A stretch of 17,306 bases of DNA from Pseudomonadota bacterium (GTDB lineage Bacteria > Pseudomonadota > Alphaproteobacteria > Azospirillales > Azospirillaceae): NCBI GenBank assembly GCA_023411035.1, contig JAEYPE010000174.1, forward strand, positions 1 through 17,306, given 5' to 3'. The notes beneath the pieces are model-generated. The model saw only the letters and a list, made by a program, of their open reading frames with translations, ran no database searches and was not told the DNA's origin. This document shows, in pieces, positions 1 to 7,914 of the stretch; position 1 is the first letter of the stretch; every line of letters begins with the position of its first letter. The translations under genes were made by a program, and so were the position numbers.

Positions 1-60
1 GCCCCCCCCCCCCCCCCCCCCCCCCCCCGGCGGGGGGTGGGGGGGGGGCGGTGGGGGGTG
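1..60. repeat. C-homopolymer followed by a G-rich tract
   Basis: Bases 2-28 are an uninterrupted run of 27 C. Bases 29-60 are almost pure G, broken only by single C or T bases. The two halves are complementary, so either strand could fold into a long GC hairpin. The G half has several runs of six or more G and meets the usual pattern for a G-quadruplex; the C half could form an i-motif. It lies just downstream of ruvC, in what is probably the gap before ruvA. No protein can be supported here. A sequencing or assembly artefact at a hard-to-read spot is a serious alternative. Confidence 0.7.
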
Positions 61-90
61 CGCCTTTGCCGGACGCCACGCCACGCGCAT

Positions 91-139
91 CCCCCTCACC
101 CGGCCCTTCGGGCCACCCTCACCCCAGAGAGGGAAGGGG
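91..139. repeat. Palindromic intergenic repeat overlapping the ruvC 3' end
   Basis: A hairpin with arms 102-106 and 110-114 (GGCCC / GGGCC, 3-base loop) is flanked by two direct copies of CCCTCACCC (93-101 and 116-124). A second hairpin pairs 116-120 with 129-133 (CCCTC / GAGGG). This layout resembles the short palindromic repeats scattered between genes in many GC-rich proteobacteria; that identification is from memory. The ruvC stop codon (119-121 on the minus strand) lies inside the element, so the last RuvC codons are repeat-derived. It may also help end or stabilise the ruvC transcript, but there is no T-tract. Confidence 0.5.
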
Positions 140-682
140 CTGCCCACCGGTCCGCCGCCACATCAGCCAGCTTGCGCGGTGATGCGCGTGGCAGATCGCC
201 ACGGCCAAGGCATCCGCGGCGTCCGGCGTGGTGATGGCGCAGCCGGGAAGCAGCAGGCGCACCATGGCCTGCACCTGCGTCTTGTCGGCCCGGCCCTGCC
301 CCACCACGGCCTTCTTCACCATGTTGTTGGCATATTCGGCGACCGACAGCCCGGCCAGCGCCGGGACCAGCAGCGCCACCGCCCGCGCCTGCCCCAGCTT
401 CAACGTGGAGACCGCGTTGCTGTTCACGAAGGTCTCCTCCACCGCCGCCTCGTCGGGGCGGTAGCGCTCCAGCACCTCCGACAGCGCGTCGTGGAGCTGG
501 CACAGGCGCTCGGCCAGCGGACGGCCGTCGTCGGAATGGACGGCGCCGTCCGCGACGTGGGTCAGCCGATTGCCGGCCACGTCGATGATGCCCCAGCCGG
601 TGTGCCGCAGGCCGGGGTCCAGCCCCAACAGGCGTACGGGCGGCTGTTGCGCCGCCCCGCTCCTTCCGGCCTGCCCAAGCAC
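119..682 (-). CDS. ruvC: Crossover junction endodeoxyribonuclease RuvC
   Basis: RuvC is the Holliday-junction resolvase that cuts four-way DNA junctions symmetrically, working with the RuvAB branch-migration motor. The 187-residue product has the full RNase-H-like fold signature: GLDPGLRHTGWG near residues 20-31 with catalytic Asp22, VEETF near 81-85 with catalytic Glu82, and DAADALA near the C-terminus carrying the last two acidic residues. The start is GTG at 682, chosen because GGAGGG lies 7 bases upstream; no other usable start lies before the first motif. The N-terminus is about 15 residues longer than in E. coli. It starts 35 bases after the yebC stop, an arrangement common in proteobacteria, and ruvA/ruvB would be expected beyond the left edge. 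The C-terminal codons lie in a palindromic repeat. Confidence 0.96.
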   Translation of the reverse strand: MLGQAGRSGAAQQPPVRLLGLDPGLRHTGWGIIDVAGNRLTHVADGAVHSDDGRPLAERLCQLHDALSEVLERYRPDEAAVEETFVNSNAVSTLKLGQARAVALLVPALAGLSVAEYANNMVKKAVVGQGRADKTQVQAMVRLLLPGCAITTPDAADALAVAICHAHHRASWLMWRRTGGQPLPSLG

Positions 683-717
683 TCCGGTACCCTCCGCTCT
701 GCGGCTGCGGCTTTGCG

Positions 718-1470
718 TCAGGCCGTCAGCTTCTGCATCAGCTCTTCGGAGATGTCGAAGTTGCCTTCGACGGTCTGAACGTCGTCGTTGTCCTCCAGAA
801 CGTCCAGCAGCTTCAGCAGGCTGGCGGCGGCGTCCTCGGACGGGGCGACGGTGTTCAGCGGCTTCCAGGTCAGGCGCGCGCTCTCCGCACCGCCGAACTT
901 GGCTTCCAGCGCGTCGCGCACGATGGCGAAGTTCTCAACCGACGTGGTGACCTCGTGGCCGTTCTCGTCGGACGCGACATCCTCGGCGCCGGCCTCCAGC
1001 GCCACCTCGAACACGGCGTCCGCCGCCGCGGCGGAGGCCGGATAGTAGATCGCGCCGACGCGGCTGAACATGAAGCTGACCGAGTTCGTCTCGCCCAGCG
1101 AGCCGCCGTACTTGGTGAAGGCGGAGCGCACTTCCGACGCCGTGCGGTTGCGGTTGTCGGTCAGCGCGTCGACGATCAGCGCGACGCCGCCGGGACCGTA
1201 GCCCTCGTACCGCACCTCTTCGTAGTTCGCGTCGTCGCCGCCGCCCGGCGTGCCCTGCTTGATCGCGCGGTCGATGCGGTCGCGCGGCATGTTCTGCGTG
1301 CGGGCCGCGGTGATGGCGGCGCGCAGGCGCGGGTTGGCCGCCGGGTCCGGCAGGCCGCCCTTTGCCGCCACGGTGATCTCTCGGGCGAGCTTGTTGAAGA
1401 TCTTCGACCGCTTGGCGTCCTGCGCGCCCTTGCGGTGCATGATGTTCTTGAATTGGCTATGACCGGCCAT
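718..1470 (-). CDS. yebC: YebC/PmpR (TACO1) family protein
   Basis: This is a 250-residue member of the YebC/TACO1 family, recognised from the near-invariant N-terminus (MAGHSQFKNIMHRKGAQD), the following KIFNKLAREI segment, and GYGPGGVALIV in the middle. The length is normal for the family. Members were first described as DNA-binding regulators. More recent work places bacterial and mitochondrial members at the ribosome, helping translation through difficult stretches such as proline runs. The protein is cytosolic. The ATG start is followed at once by the conserved motif, so it is secure, although the Shine-Dalgarno sequence is poor. It probably shares a transcript with ruvC downstream. It is separated from the metallophosphoesterase gene upstream by 199 bases, which probably hold its own promoter. 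Confidence 0.95.
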   Translation of the reverse strand: MAGHSQFKNIMHRKGAQDAKRSKIFNKLAREITVAAKGGLPDPAANPRLRAAITAARTQNMPRDRIDRAIKQGTPGGGDDANYEEVRYEGYGPGGVALIVDALTDNRNRTASEVRSAFTKYGGSLGETNSVSFMFSRVGAIYYPASAAAADAVFEVALEAGAEDVASDENGHEVTTSVENFAIVRDALEAKFGGAESARLTWKPLNTVAPSEDAAASLLKLLDVLEDNDDVQTVEGNFDISEELMQKLTA

Positions 1471-1625
1471 GCGTCGAACGAGCCCCAGATGGATTCAAAG
1501 ATACAAGGTCTTGTGAAACAGCTTGGAAAGCGGTGGGACACATGTACCAGTTCTTGTGCGCCACCGCACGCTTTCGGCGCCGGAAACGACACCTACCCAA
1601 TTAGAAAGTCAATATGGCAGCATTG

Positions 1626-1643
1626 GGGCGCCCCTTTGCGCCC
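1626..1643 (-). other. Hairpin downstream of the metallophosphoesterase gene
   Basis: A 6-bp GC stem pairs 1626-1631 with 1638-1643 around a 6-base loop, 27 bases past the stop codon of the leftward metallophosphoesterase gene. There is no run of T after it, so it may protect the 3' end of the mRNA or be a weak terminator. The rest of 1471-1669 shows no gene. A TTGACT box at 1612-1607 on the minus strand has no good -10 partner. Confidence 0.35.
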
Positions 1644-1669
1644 GGCGGTCATCGGCCCGGCCGCTCCCG

Positions 1670-2491
1670 TCAGCCCCGCACCGGCATGGACTGGCTCAGC
1701 CGCCCGCCCAGCCGCACCGGCTGGATGCTGGTGGCCAGGCCGGTGCGGTCGTCCGTCTCCACATAACAGCCGCAGACGGTCGCCTCGCCCTCCGCCGGGC
1801 TCAGCCGCTCGGTGGGCAGCTTGCGGATCAGCTTGGCCATGGCGACCTCCTTCTTCATGCCGATGGCGCTGTCGTAGTCGCCGCACATGCCCGCGTCGGT
1901 CAGATAGGCGGTGCCGCCCTTCATCACCACATGGTCCGCCGTGGGAACATGGCTGTGCGTGCCGACCACCAGCGAGGCGCGGCCGTCGCAGAAATGGCCC
2001 ATGATCATCTTCTCGCTGGTCGCCTCGCCATGGACGTCCACCAGGATGGCGTCGGCGCCGTTGGGACCCAGCCGGTGGGCGCGCAGCACCCGGTCGACCG
2101 CGGCGAAGGGATCGTCCAGCGGGTCCATGAACAGGCGCAGCATCACGTTCATGACCAGCACCTTGCGCCCGCCCCGCGCCTGGAGCAGCACATAACCGCG
2201 CCCCGGCGTGCCTTCCGGGTAGTTCAGCGGGCGGATGATGCGCGGCTGCTGGTCGATGGCCGCCACCAGTTCCTTCTGGTCCCAGGAATGGTTGCCCAGC
2301 GTCACCACGTCCACGCCGGCGGCGAAGAACTCCTCGGCGATCTTCACGGTGATGCCGAAGCCGCCGGCGGCATTCTCGCCGTTCACCACGGTCAGGTCGG
2401 GATCGAGCCTTTCGCGCAGGGCCGGCATATGCGCGATCACCGCGTCGCGTCCCGTCCGCCCCACCACGTCGCCCAAAAACAGAAGCCGCAT
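1670..2491 (-). CDS. YmdB/TIGR00282-type metallophosphoesterase
   Basis: The 273-residue protein belongs to the calcineurin-like metallophosphoesterases of the YmdB type. In Bacillus, YmdB hydrolyses 2',3'-cyclic nucleotides and affects developmental choices; the role in alphaproteobacteria is not established. The metal and catalytic ligands are all present: Asp8 in FLGDVVGRTG, Glu39 and Asn40 in NGENAAGG, Asn67 and His68 in LGNHSWDQKE, His154 in DVHGEATSEK, and His179 and His181 in GTHSHVPTAD. The ATG at 2491 gives the standard MRLLFLGD start; a TTG three codons upstream is less likely. It begins 12 bases after the stop of the 5-formyl-THF cyclo-ligase gene, so the two are almost certainly co-transcribed. 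It is predicted to be cytosolic, with no signal peptide. Confidence 0.93.
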   Translation of the reverse strand: MRLLFLGDVVGRTGRDAVIAHMPALRERLDPDLTVVNGENAAGGFGITVKIAEEFFAAGVDVVTLGNHSWDQKELVAAIDQQPRIIRPLNYPEGTPGRGYVLLQARGGRKVLVMNVMLRLFMDPLDDPFAAVDRVLRAHRLGPNGADAILVDVHGEATSEKMIMGHFCDGRASLVVGTHSHVPTADHVVMKGGTAYLTDAGMCGDYDSAIGMKKEVAMAKLIRKLPTERLSPAEGEATVCGCYVETDDRTGLATSIQPVRLGGRLSQSMPVRG

Positions 2492-2503
2492 CGTCCCCAA
2501 CCT

Positions 2504-3127
2504 TCACTGCGAAAAGCGGAGCGTCTCGCGCTCCGTCAGAATCCAATCGAGCCGCTCGTCATGCACCCCGCAGGGCACCGCGTCCATCTCCTGGGCGGCG
2601 AAGGCCACCCCCACCGCCAGGACAGAACCATCGGCGCGCAGGGCGTCCAGCGTCCGGTCATAATAGCCCGCGCCATAGCCCAGCCGGTGCCCGTTCCGGT
2701 CGAAGGCCAGCATCGGCACCAGAAGCACCGCCGGCGCCACCTCCGGCCGGTCGGCGCCCGGTTCCTGAATGCCATAGCGGCCAGCGATCAGCGGCTGCAT
2801 CGGGTCCCAGTCACGGAAGGTCAGCGCCTGCCCACGCGGTCCGGAAACCGGCAGCGCCACAGAGCGCCCGCCCGCCTTGAGCTCATCAGCCTTAAGATGG
2901 AGCAGCAGGGGCCGCACGTCGAGTTCCGAACCCAGCGGCCAATAGCCGGCGACGGGACCATCGGGAATCAGGCCCGGCAGAAGCAGTTCCTCCAGGAAAC
3001 GGTCGCGCACCGCGTTCGCGGCAAAAGCGCGCATCCCATCGCCGGTGCGCCCATCGCCGGAGAGGGAGTCGCGCAGAGCCCGCGCCTTGGCTCGGGCGGC
3101 GTCCTTGGCCGCGCGCGGGTCGGTCAT
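2504..3127 (-). CDS. 5-formyltetrahydrofolate cyclo-ligase
   Basis: This enzyme (YgfA/MTHFS family) uses ATP to convert 5-formyl-THF into 5,10-methenyl-THF, returning a stored folate to the one-carbon pool. The diagnostic C-terminal motif is clear: VPMLAFDRNGHRLGYGAGYYD, with the glycine-rich loop and paired tyrosines that bind substrate and phosphate. With the ATG at 3127 the protein has 207 residues and begins MTDPRAAKDAARAKAR; AGGCG a few bases upstream supports this start. Two adjacent ATG codons at 3145 and 3142 would add five or six residues. Reading frames starting further upstream run through the 6S RNA and are not credible. It lies directly downstream of 6S RNA, as ygfA does in E. 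coli, and precedes the metallophosphoesterase gene in the same transcript. Confidence 0.93.
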   Translation of the reverse strand: MTDPRAAKDAARAKARALRDSLSGDGRTGDGMRAFAANAVRDRFLEELLLPGLIPDGPVAGYWPLGSELDVRPLLLHLKADELKAGGRSVALPVSGPRGQALTFRDWDPMQPLIAGRYGIQEPGADRPEVAPAVLLVPMLAFDRNGHRLGYGAGYYDRTLDALRADGSVLAVGVAFAAQEMDAVPCGVHDERLDWILTERETLRFSQ

Positions 3128-3164
3128 CGTCGCCTGGAACATCATGGGAAATTCAAGGAGAGGC

Positions 3165-3329
3165 GGAAGGTGCCGCCTTGGCCGTTGGCATATGCCTATC
3201 CTCCATGACCTGCAGAGCAGGTGGGCGCCGTGTACCCGGACCACGGTCCGGACAGGGACAGCTCCCGAGAGTCTAGATTATCGGCCCTGGGGATTATTGC
3301 GACCTGACGAACCAGGCAGCGACCTTCCG
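3165..3329 (-). ncRNA. ssrS: 6S RNA
   Basis: 6S RNA mimics an open promoter and binds sigma-70 RNA polymerase, dampening transcription in stationary phase. Read leftward, bases 3328-3315 pair with 3177-3165: GGAAGGT pairs with ACCTTCC, then, after one bulged C, six further pairs including one G-U. This closes an RNA of about 165 nt, the normal size. Inside are CCCCAGGGCCGATAAT, very like the conserved 5' region of E. coli 6S, an apical hairpin (3236-3241 with 3246-3251, 4-base loop) and a small 6-bp hairpin at 3208-3222 on the 3' side of the bubble. The position between zapA and the 5-formyl-THF cyclo-ligase gene is the classic ssrS locus. No T-run follows the closing helix, so the 3' end is probably made by processing of a longer transcript. 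Exact ends are inferred from the fold. Confidence 0.88.
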
Positions 3330-3335
3330 TGAACT

Positions 3336-3364
3336 AACTTAGGCGCGCTCGAGCCGCGCGGCAA
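3336..3364 (-). promoter_or_regulatory. Candidate sigma-70 promoter of 6S RNA
   Basis: On the minus strand TTGCCG (3364-3359) is followed after exactly 17 bases by TAAGTT (3341-3336). This predicts transcription starting near 3329, exactly where the closing helix of 6S RNA begins. The -10 box overlaps the zapA stop codon and the -35 box lies inside zapA coding sequence. The agreement between promoter spacing and RNA fold is the main support. Confidence 0.65.
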
Positions 3365-3653
3365 CCTCTTCGATGCGCATGGCAACATCGTCCACGGCGG
3401 CGGCCACGTCGGCCTCGCTGACCGTGGACAGCGGCGCTATGCCGCGGCCCGCCATGACGTCCTGCAACTCGTCCGCCAGGACGATGGCGGTCAGAACGAG
3501 CATCTGCGCCTCCGACCCGGACTTGCCGCCGCCGGTCACCTGTTTCAGCTTGGCGTCCACATAGGCGGCCAGTTCACGCAGGCGGGCCTCCTGCCCATCG
3601 GCACAGAAGACGCGGTAGGCGCGCCCGTTCACCTCGATATCCACCTGGGCCAT
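3339..3653 (-). CDS. zapA: Cell division protein ZapA
   Basis: ZapA binds FtsZ filaments and bundles them, stabilising the division ring. The 104-residue product shows the family pattern: an N-terminal beta-rich head (MAQVDIEVNGRAYRVFCADGQE), then the LRELAAYVDAKL helix, and a long C-terminal helix from about residue 48 (SEAQMLVLTAIVLADEL) that forms the dimer and tetramer coiled coil. The length is typical. The ATG start lies 3 bases after the stop of the preceding small coiled-coil gene, so the two are translationally linked. Its final codons contain the promoter boxes of 6S RNA. The protein is cytosolic and located at midcell. Confidence 0.93.
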   Translation of the reverse strand: MAQVDIEVNGRAYRVFCADGQEARLRELAAYVDAKLKQVTGGGKSGSEAQMLVLTAIVLADELQDVMAGRGIAPLSTVSEADVAAAVDDVAMRIEEVAARLERA

Positions 3654-3656
3654 GGC

Positions 3657-3881
3657 TTAATTCTCCAGCACCGCTTCGAGACGGCCGATCGCCGCCTCCA
3701 GACGCTTCGACACGGTTTCCGCGTTCTCCTGGGCGCGCGCCTGTTCGATGCGGGCCTCCCGCAGGGATTCGGTCAACTCCTGCTCGCGCTTGGTCACCCG
3801 CTCCTCGCGGGCGGAAGCGGCATGCTCCAGGCGGTCCACGGCCTTGGAGAGGCGGTCGAGCGCGGCTTTCAGGGAATCCAT
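3657..3881 (-). CDS. Small coiled-coil protein, DUF4164 type
   Basis: The 74-residue product is almost entirely charged heptad-like helix, beginning MDSLKAALDRLSKAVDRLEHA and ending in a leucine-spaced segment (KRLEAAIGRLEAVLEN). It has no signal peptide or membrane segment and should be a cytosolic coiled coil. Proteins of this kind (DUF4164) sit directly upstream of zapA in many alphaproteobacteria; the function is not established, and a division-ring accessory role is inferred from position only. The ATG at 3881 is preceded by AAGGTT, a fair Shine-Dalgarno sequence. It is the first gene of the leftward block and is divergent from tkt. Confidence 0.85.
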   Translation of the reverse strand: MDSLKAALDRLSKAVDRLEHAASAREERVTKREQELTESLREARIEQARAQENAETVSKRLEAAIGRLEAVLEN

Positions 3882-4228
3882 GGGCGGGGGAACCTTGATG
3901 GACGAATGGACGGCAGGCGGATAACGGCAAGCGGATCGGCAGTTCGCACATGTGTAAAATGCCGAACACTACAGTTGGGCGGACCACCCCGCGCCGTCAA
4001 CCGGAAATACGCCGCAGAATTCGGCGGAAAGGTGCCCGCGAAATGCGCCGGAAGCCGAGCGGTCATCCCCATTCCCGTGTTGACCTGCGCACACGGGTTC
4101 TGCATGGTGCGCGCGTCTTGCGGGAAGCCCTGGTTTCCCGCCCGATCGGTGTTGCCCCAACCCCGCTCGGCCCGACCACAATCGACTGCGCACCCGCCCG
4201 CGGGAACATTCTTCAGGAACCCTGCCCG
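3882..4228. other. Divergent intergenic region between the DUF4164-type gene and tkt
   Basis: These 347 bases separate two divergent operons. Reading frames extend through them but have no family resemblance and poor starts. The stretch holds the candidate tkt promoter near 4080-4108. It also has a TTGACG box on the minus strand (4000-3995) without a convincing -10, and an 8-bp perfect palindrome CACATGTG at 3947-3954 that could be a regulator site. Base composition here is slightly less GC-rich than in the genes. I see no RNA gene. Confidence 0.5.
4080..4108 (+). promoter_or_regulatory. Candidate tkt promoter
   Basis: TTGACC (4080-4085) and CATGGT (4103-4108) are separated by 17 bases. The -35 matches five of six consensus bases, the -10 only three. 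Transcription would start near 4115, leaving a leader of about 115 bases before the tkt ATG. Confidence 0.35.
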
Positions 4229-6229
4229 ATGTCCGCTGCTTCCGCCGCCACCCCGCCCGCCCCCATCAACACCATGGCGAACGCCATCCGCGCGCTGTCC
4301 ATGGACGCAGTGGAAGCCGCGAAGTCCGGCCACCCCGGCATGCCCATGGGCATGGCCGACGTCGCCACGGTGCTGTTCACCCGCTTCCTGAAGTTCAACC
4401 CGAAGCAGCCGACCTGGGCCGACCGCGACCGCTTCGTCCTGTCGGCGGGCCACGGCTCGATGCTGATCTACTCGCTGGGCTACCTGACCGGCTATGAGCG
4501 GATGACCATCGACGAGCTGAAGCGCTTCCGCCAGCTCGGCAGCCTGACGCCGGGCCACCCGGAGGTCGATCCGTCGCTGGGCATCGAGATGACCACCGGT
4601 CCGCTGGGCCAGGGCATCTCCACCGCGGTCGGCATGGCCCTGGCGGAGCGCATCACCAACGCCCGCTTCGGCGACGATCTGGTCAACCACTACACCTACG
4701 TCATCGCCTCGGACGGCGACCTGATGGAGGGCGTAAGCCACGAGGCCTGCTCGCTGGCCGGCCATCTCGGCCTGGGCCGCCTGATCGTGCTGTGGGACGA
4801 CAACCACATCTCCATCGACGGCTCGACCGACCTCAGCTTCACCGACGACACGCCGGCCCGCTTCCGCTCCTACGGCTGGAACACGGCGACCGTCGACGGC
4901 CACGATCCGGAGGCCGTCGCCAAGGCCATCGAGGCCGCCCAGGGCTCCGACAAGCCGACGCTGATCGCCTGCCGCACCATCATCGGCAAGGGCGCTCCGA
5001 ACAAGGCCAACACCCACGGCTGCCACGGTTCGCCGCTGGGCGCCGAAGAGGTGGCCGCCACCCGCGCGAACATCGGCTGGCCGCACGAGCCCTTCGTCGT
5101 CCCGCAGGACGTGCTGGACGCCTGGCGCGCCGCCGGCACCCGCGCCGACGCCGCCTATGCCGATTGGGCGCAGCGCGTCGCGGCGCTGGACGCCTCCGCC
5201 CGCAAAGCGTTCGAGGCGGCCATGGACCGCGGCGTCCCCGCCGGTCTGGACGAACTGATCGGCGCCTTCAAGAAGAAGGTGTCGGAGGAGAAGCCGAGCT
5301 GGGCGACCCGCGTCGCCTCCGGCAACGTGCTCGACATCCTGGTCCCGGCGGTGCCGGAGATGATCGGCGGCTCCGCCGACCTGACCCCGTCGAACAACAC
5401 CAAGGCCAAGAACACCGCCGACGTGAAGGGCCGCGGCGAGTTCGCCGGGCGTTACGTCCGCTACGGCGTGCGCGAGCACGGCATGGCCACCGTCATGAAC
5501 GGCATGGCGCTGCACGGCGGCGTCATCCCCTACGGCGGCACCTTCATGCAGTTCGCCGACTACTGCCGCCCGGCGATCCGTCTGGCCGCGCTGATGAAGC
5601 AGCGCTCCATCTTCGTGATGACCCACGACTCGATCGGCCTCGGCGAGGACGGCCCGACCCACCAGCCGGTGGAGCATCTGGCCGCGCTGCGCGCCATCCC
5701 GAACCTGCTGACCCTGCGCCCGGCGGACGCCGTCGAGACGGCGGAGTGCTGGCAGATCGCCCTGGAGCGGGTGAACGGCCCGTCCGTCCTGGCGCTGACC
5801 CGCCAGAACGTGCCGACCCTGCGCACCGAGCACACGGAGGAGAACCGCTCCGCCCGCGGCGCCTACGTGCTGCTGGAGGCCGAGGGTGAGCGCAAGGTCA
5901 CCCTGCTCGCCACCGGCTCGGAGGTGTCGCTCGCCGTGGAGGCCCGCAAGGCGCTCCAGGCCGAGGGGATCGGCGCCGCCGTGGTGTCGGTGCCCAGCTT
6001 CGAGCTGTTCGAGGCGCAGGACGACGCCTACAAGGCGTCCGTGCTGGGCAGCGGCGTCCGCGTCGCGGTCGAGGCGGCGATCCGGCTGGGCTGGGACCGC
6101 TGGCTGGGCGACAAGGGGGCTTTCGTCGGCATGACCGGCTTCGGCGAGTCGGCTCCCTATCAGGAACTCTACAAGCACTTCGGCATCACCGCCGAGGCTG
6201 TGGTCGCCGCGGCGAAGGCGCGCCTGTAA
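4229..6229 (+). CDS. tkt: Transketolase
   Basis: Transketolase moves two-carbon ketol units between sugar phosphates in the non-oxidative pentose phosphate (or Calvin) pathway, using thiamine diphosphate and a divalent metal. The 666-residue length matches E. coli TktA. Visible features are KSGHPGMPMG with catalytic His35, SAGHGSML near residue 75, the cofactor motif SDGDLMEG near 161-168 running to the metal-binding Asn192, HGCHGSPLG, and in the pyrimidine domain MTHDSIGLGEDGPTHQP with conserved histidines. The reading frame is open back to 3950, but the ATG at 4229 (MSAASAATPP) fits the family and has AGGAA about 10 bases upstream. The gap gene follows 109 bases later in the same direction. 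ThiE, encoded at 9811-10452, makes the precursor of its cofactor. Confidence 0.97.
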   Translation: MSAASAATPPAPINTMANAIRALSMDAVEAAKSGHPGMPMGMADVATVLFTRFLKFNPKQPTWADRDRFVLSAGHGSMLIYSLGYLTGYERMTIDELKRFRQLGSLTPGHPEVDPSLGIEMTTGPLGQGISTAVGMALAERITNARFGDDLVNHYTYVIASDGDLMEGVSHEACSLAGHLGLGRLIVLWDDNHISIDGSTDLSFTDDTPARFRSYGWNTATVDGHDPEAVAKAIEAAQGSDKPTLIACRTIIGKGAPNKANTHGCHGSPLGAEEVAATRANIGWPHEPFVVPQDVLDAWRAAGTRADAAYADWAQRVAALDASARKAFEAAMDRGVPAGLDELIGAFKKKVSEEKPSWATRVASGNVLDILVPAVPEMIGGSADLTPSNNTKAKNTADVKGRGEFAGRYVRYGVREHGMATVMNGMALHGGVIPYGGTFMQFADYCRPAIRLAALMKQRSIFVMTHDSIGLGEDGPTHQPVEHLAALRAIPNLLTLRPADAVETAECWQIALERVNGPSVLALTRQNVPTLRTEHTEENRSARGAYVLLEAEGERKVTLLATGSEVSLAVEARKALQAEGIGAAVVSVPSFELFEAQDDAYKASVLGSGVRVAVEAAIRLGWDRWLGDKGAFVGMTGFGESAPYQELYKHFGITAEAVVAAAKARL

Positions 6230-6253
6230 AAGGCGTCCGTTTGCGGGATCGGG

Positions 6254-6274
6254 CTCCGGGCCGCCGGCCCGGGG
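6254..6274 (+). other. Intercistronic GC hairpin between tkt and gap
   Basis: The arms 6256-6262 (CCGGGCC) and 6266-6272 (GGCCCGG) pair perfectly around a 3-base loop, and the stem extends outward by further pairs. It starts 25 bases after the tkt stop. No T-tract follows, so complete termination is unlikely; mRNA processing, protection of the tkt 3' end or partial attenuation are possible. Confidence 0.5.
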
Positions 6275-6338
6275 CTGGGAATTACCGCCCCAAGCCGGAC
6301 GGTTCGGGGTCGGGGGAATGCCAGACTGGAGGAAAACA

Positions 6339-7346
<1,008 letters not shown>

Positions 7347-7371
7347 GCCGCCATCGGCCCAGGCCCGAACG

Positions 7372-7406
7372 AAAAGGGCGCCCCCGCAACGGGGCGCCCT
7401 TTTTTT
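7372..7406 (+). terminator. Strong intrinsic terminator after gap
   Basis: A 9-bp perfect GC stem, GGGCGCCCC at 7376-7384 with GGGGCGCCC at 7391-7399, encloses a 6-base loop. It is followed by seven T (7400-7406) and preceded by four A. It should end the tkt-gap transcript, and the A-run lets it also act weakly against the leftward hicB-like gene that ends at 7451. Confidence 0.93.
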
Positions 7407-7450
7407 CGTGGCCGGAGACGGCGGCCAGAAAGGCCGTAGCCGGGCCGCGA

Positions 7451-7795
7451 TCACCCCACCTTGACGGCGTTGATGCCCGTGGCCTCGGCCAACTGATCGG
7501 CGACCCAGGCGGCGACGCTCTTGCCTTCACGCTCGGCGCAGGTGGCGATGGCGCGATGGAGCATCGGGTTGACGCGGATGGCGAGCTTGCCCGAATAGGG
7601 CTGCTCGGTGTTGCCCGCCATGTCACAGGCCATCGCCAGATAATCGTCCACGGCCTCGCGGAAGGCACTGCGCAACTCGTCGACCGAGCGCCCCGTGAAG
7701 GTGATGCCGTCGCGCGTGTTGATGACCGCGCCGACGAAGATGCCGGCGTCGTTGTCGAAATCGATCTGGGCCTTATAGCCCTTATAGTCCATCAT
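7451..7795 (-). CDS. HicB-family antitoxin-like protein (no HicA partner)
   Basis: The 114-residue product has the HicB layout. A partly degraded RNase-H-like N-terminal domain (YKGYKAQIDFDNDAGIFVGAVINTRDGITFTGRSVDELRSAFREAVDDYL) is followed by a ribbon-helix-helix-like DNA-binding tail (SGKLAIRVNPMLHRAIATCAEREGKSV). Classical HicB neutralises the mRNA interferase HicA and represses its own promoter. No HicA-like frame lies on either side: upstream is a divergent gene and downstream is the gap terminator. It therefore looks like a solitary HicB-type protein, perhaps a regulator or a remnant. Two adjacent ATGs (7795, 7792) are possible starts, and no good Shine-Dalgarno sequence precedes either. 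It is convergent with gap. Confidence 0.82.
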   Translation of the reverse strand: MMDYKGYKAQIDFDNDAGIFVGAVINTRDGITFTGRSVDELRSAFREAVDDYLAMACDMAGNTEQPYSGKLAIRVNPMLHRAIATCAEREGKSVAAWVADQLAEATGINAVKVG

Positions 7796-7914
7796 CGGCG
7801 GCGACCCCAGGGGATGCGTAGGGTGAAAGGATAGCCTTGCCTCCGTCCCCGCGGTTTGACCTGCCTCAATTCCCGGAGTCGGGATGGGGAAATGCCCTCC
7901 CTGATTTTCCCGTC

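Noticed and set aside
1495..1520. ACAAGGTCTTGT inverted repeat upstream of yebC, considered as a LexA/SOS box
   Set aside because: It does not match the alphaproteobacterial GTTC-N7-GTTC LexA site, and the arms are only 5 bases.
3128..3244. N-terminal extension of the 5-formyl-THF cyclo-ligase reading frame
   Set aside because: The extension runs through 6S RNA, is basic and unlike the family. The ATG at 3127 has a better ribosome-binding site and the usual N-terminus.
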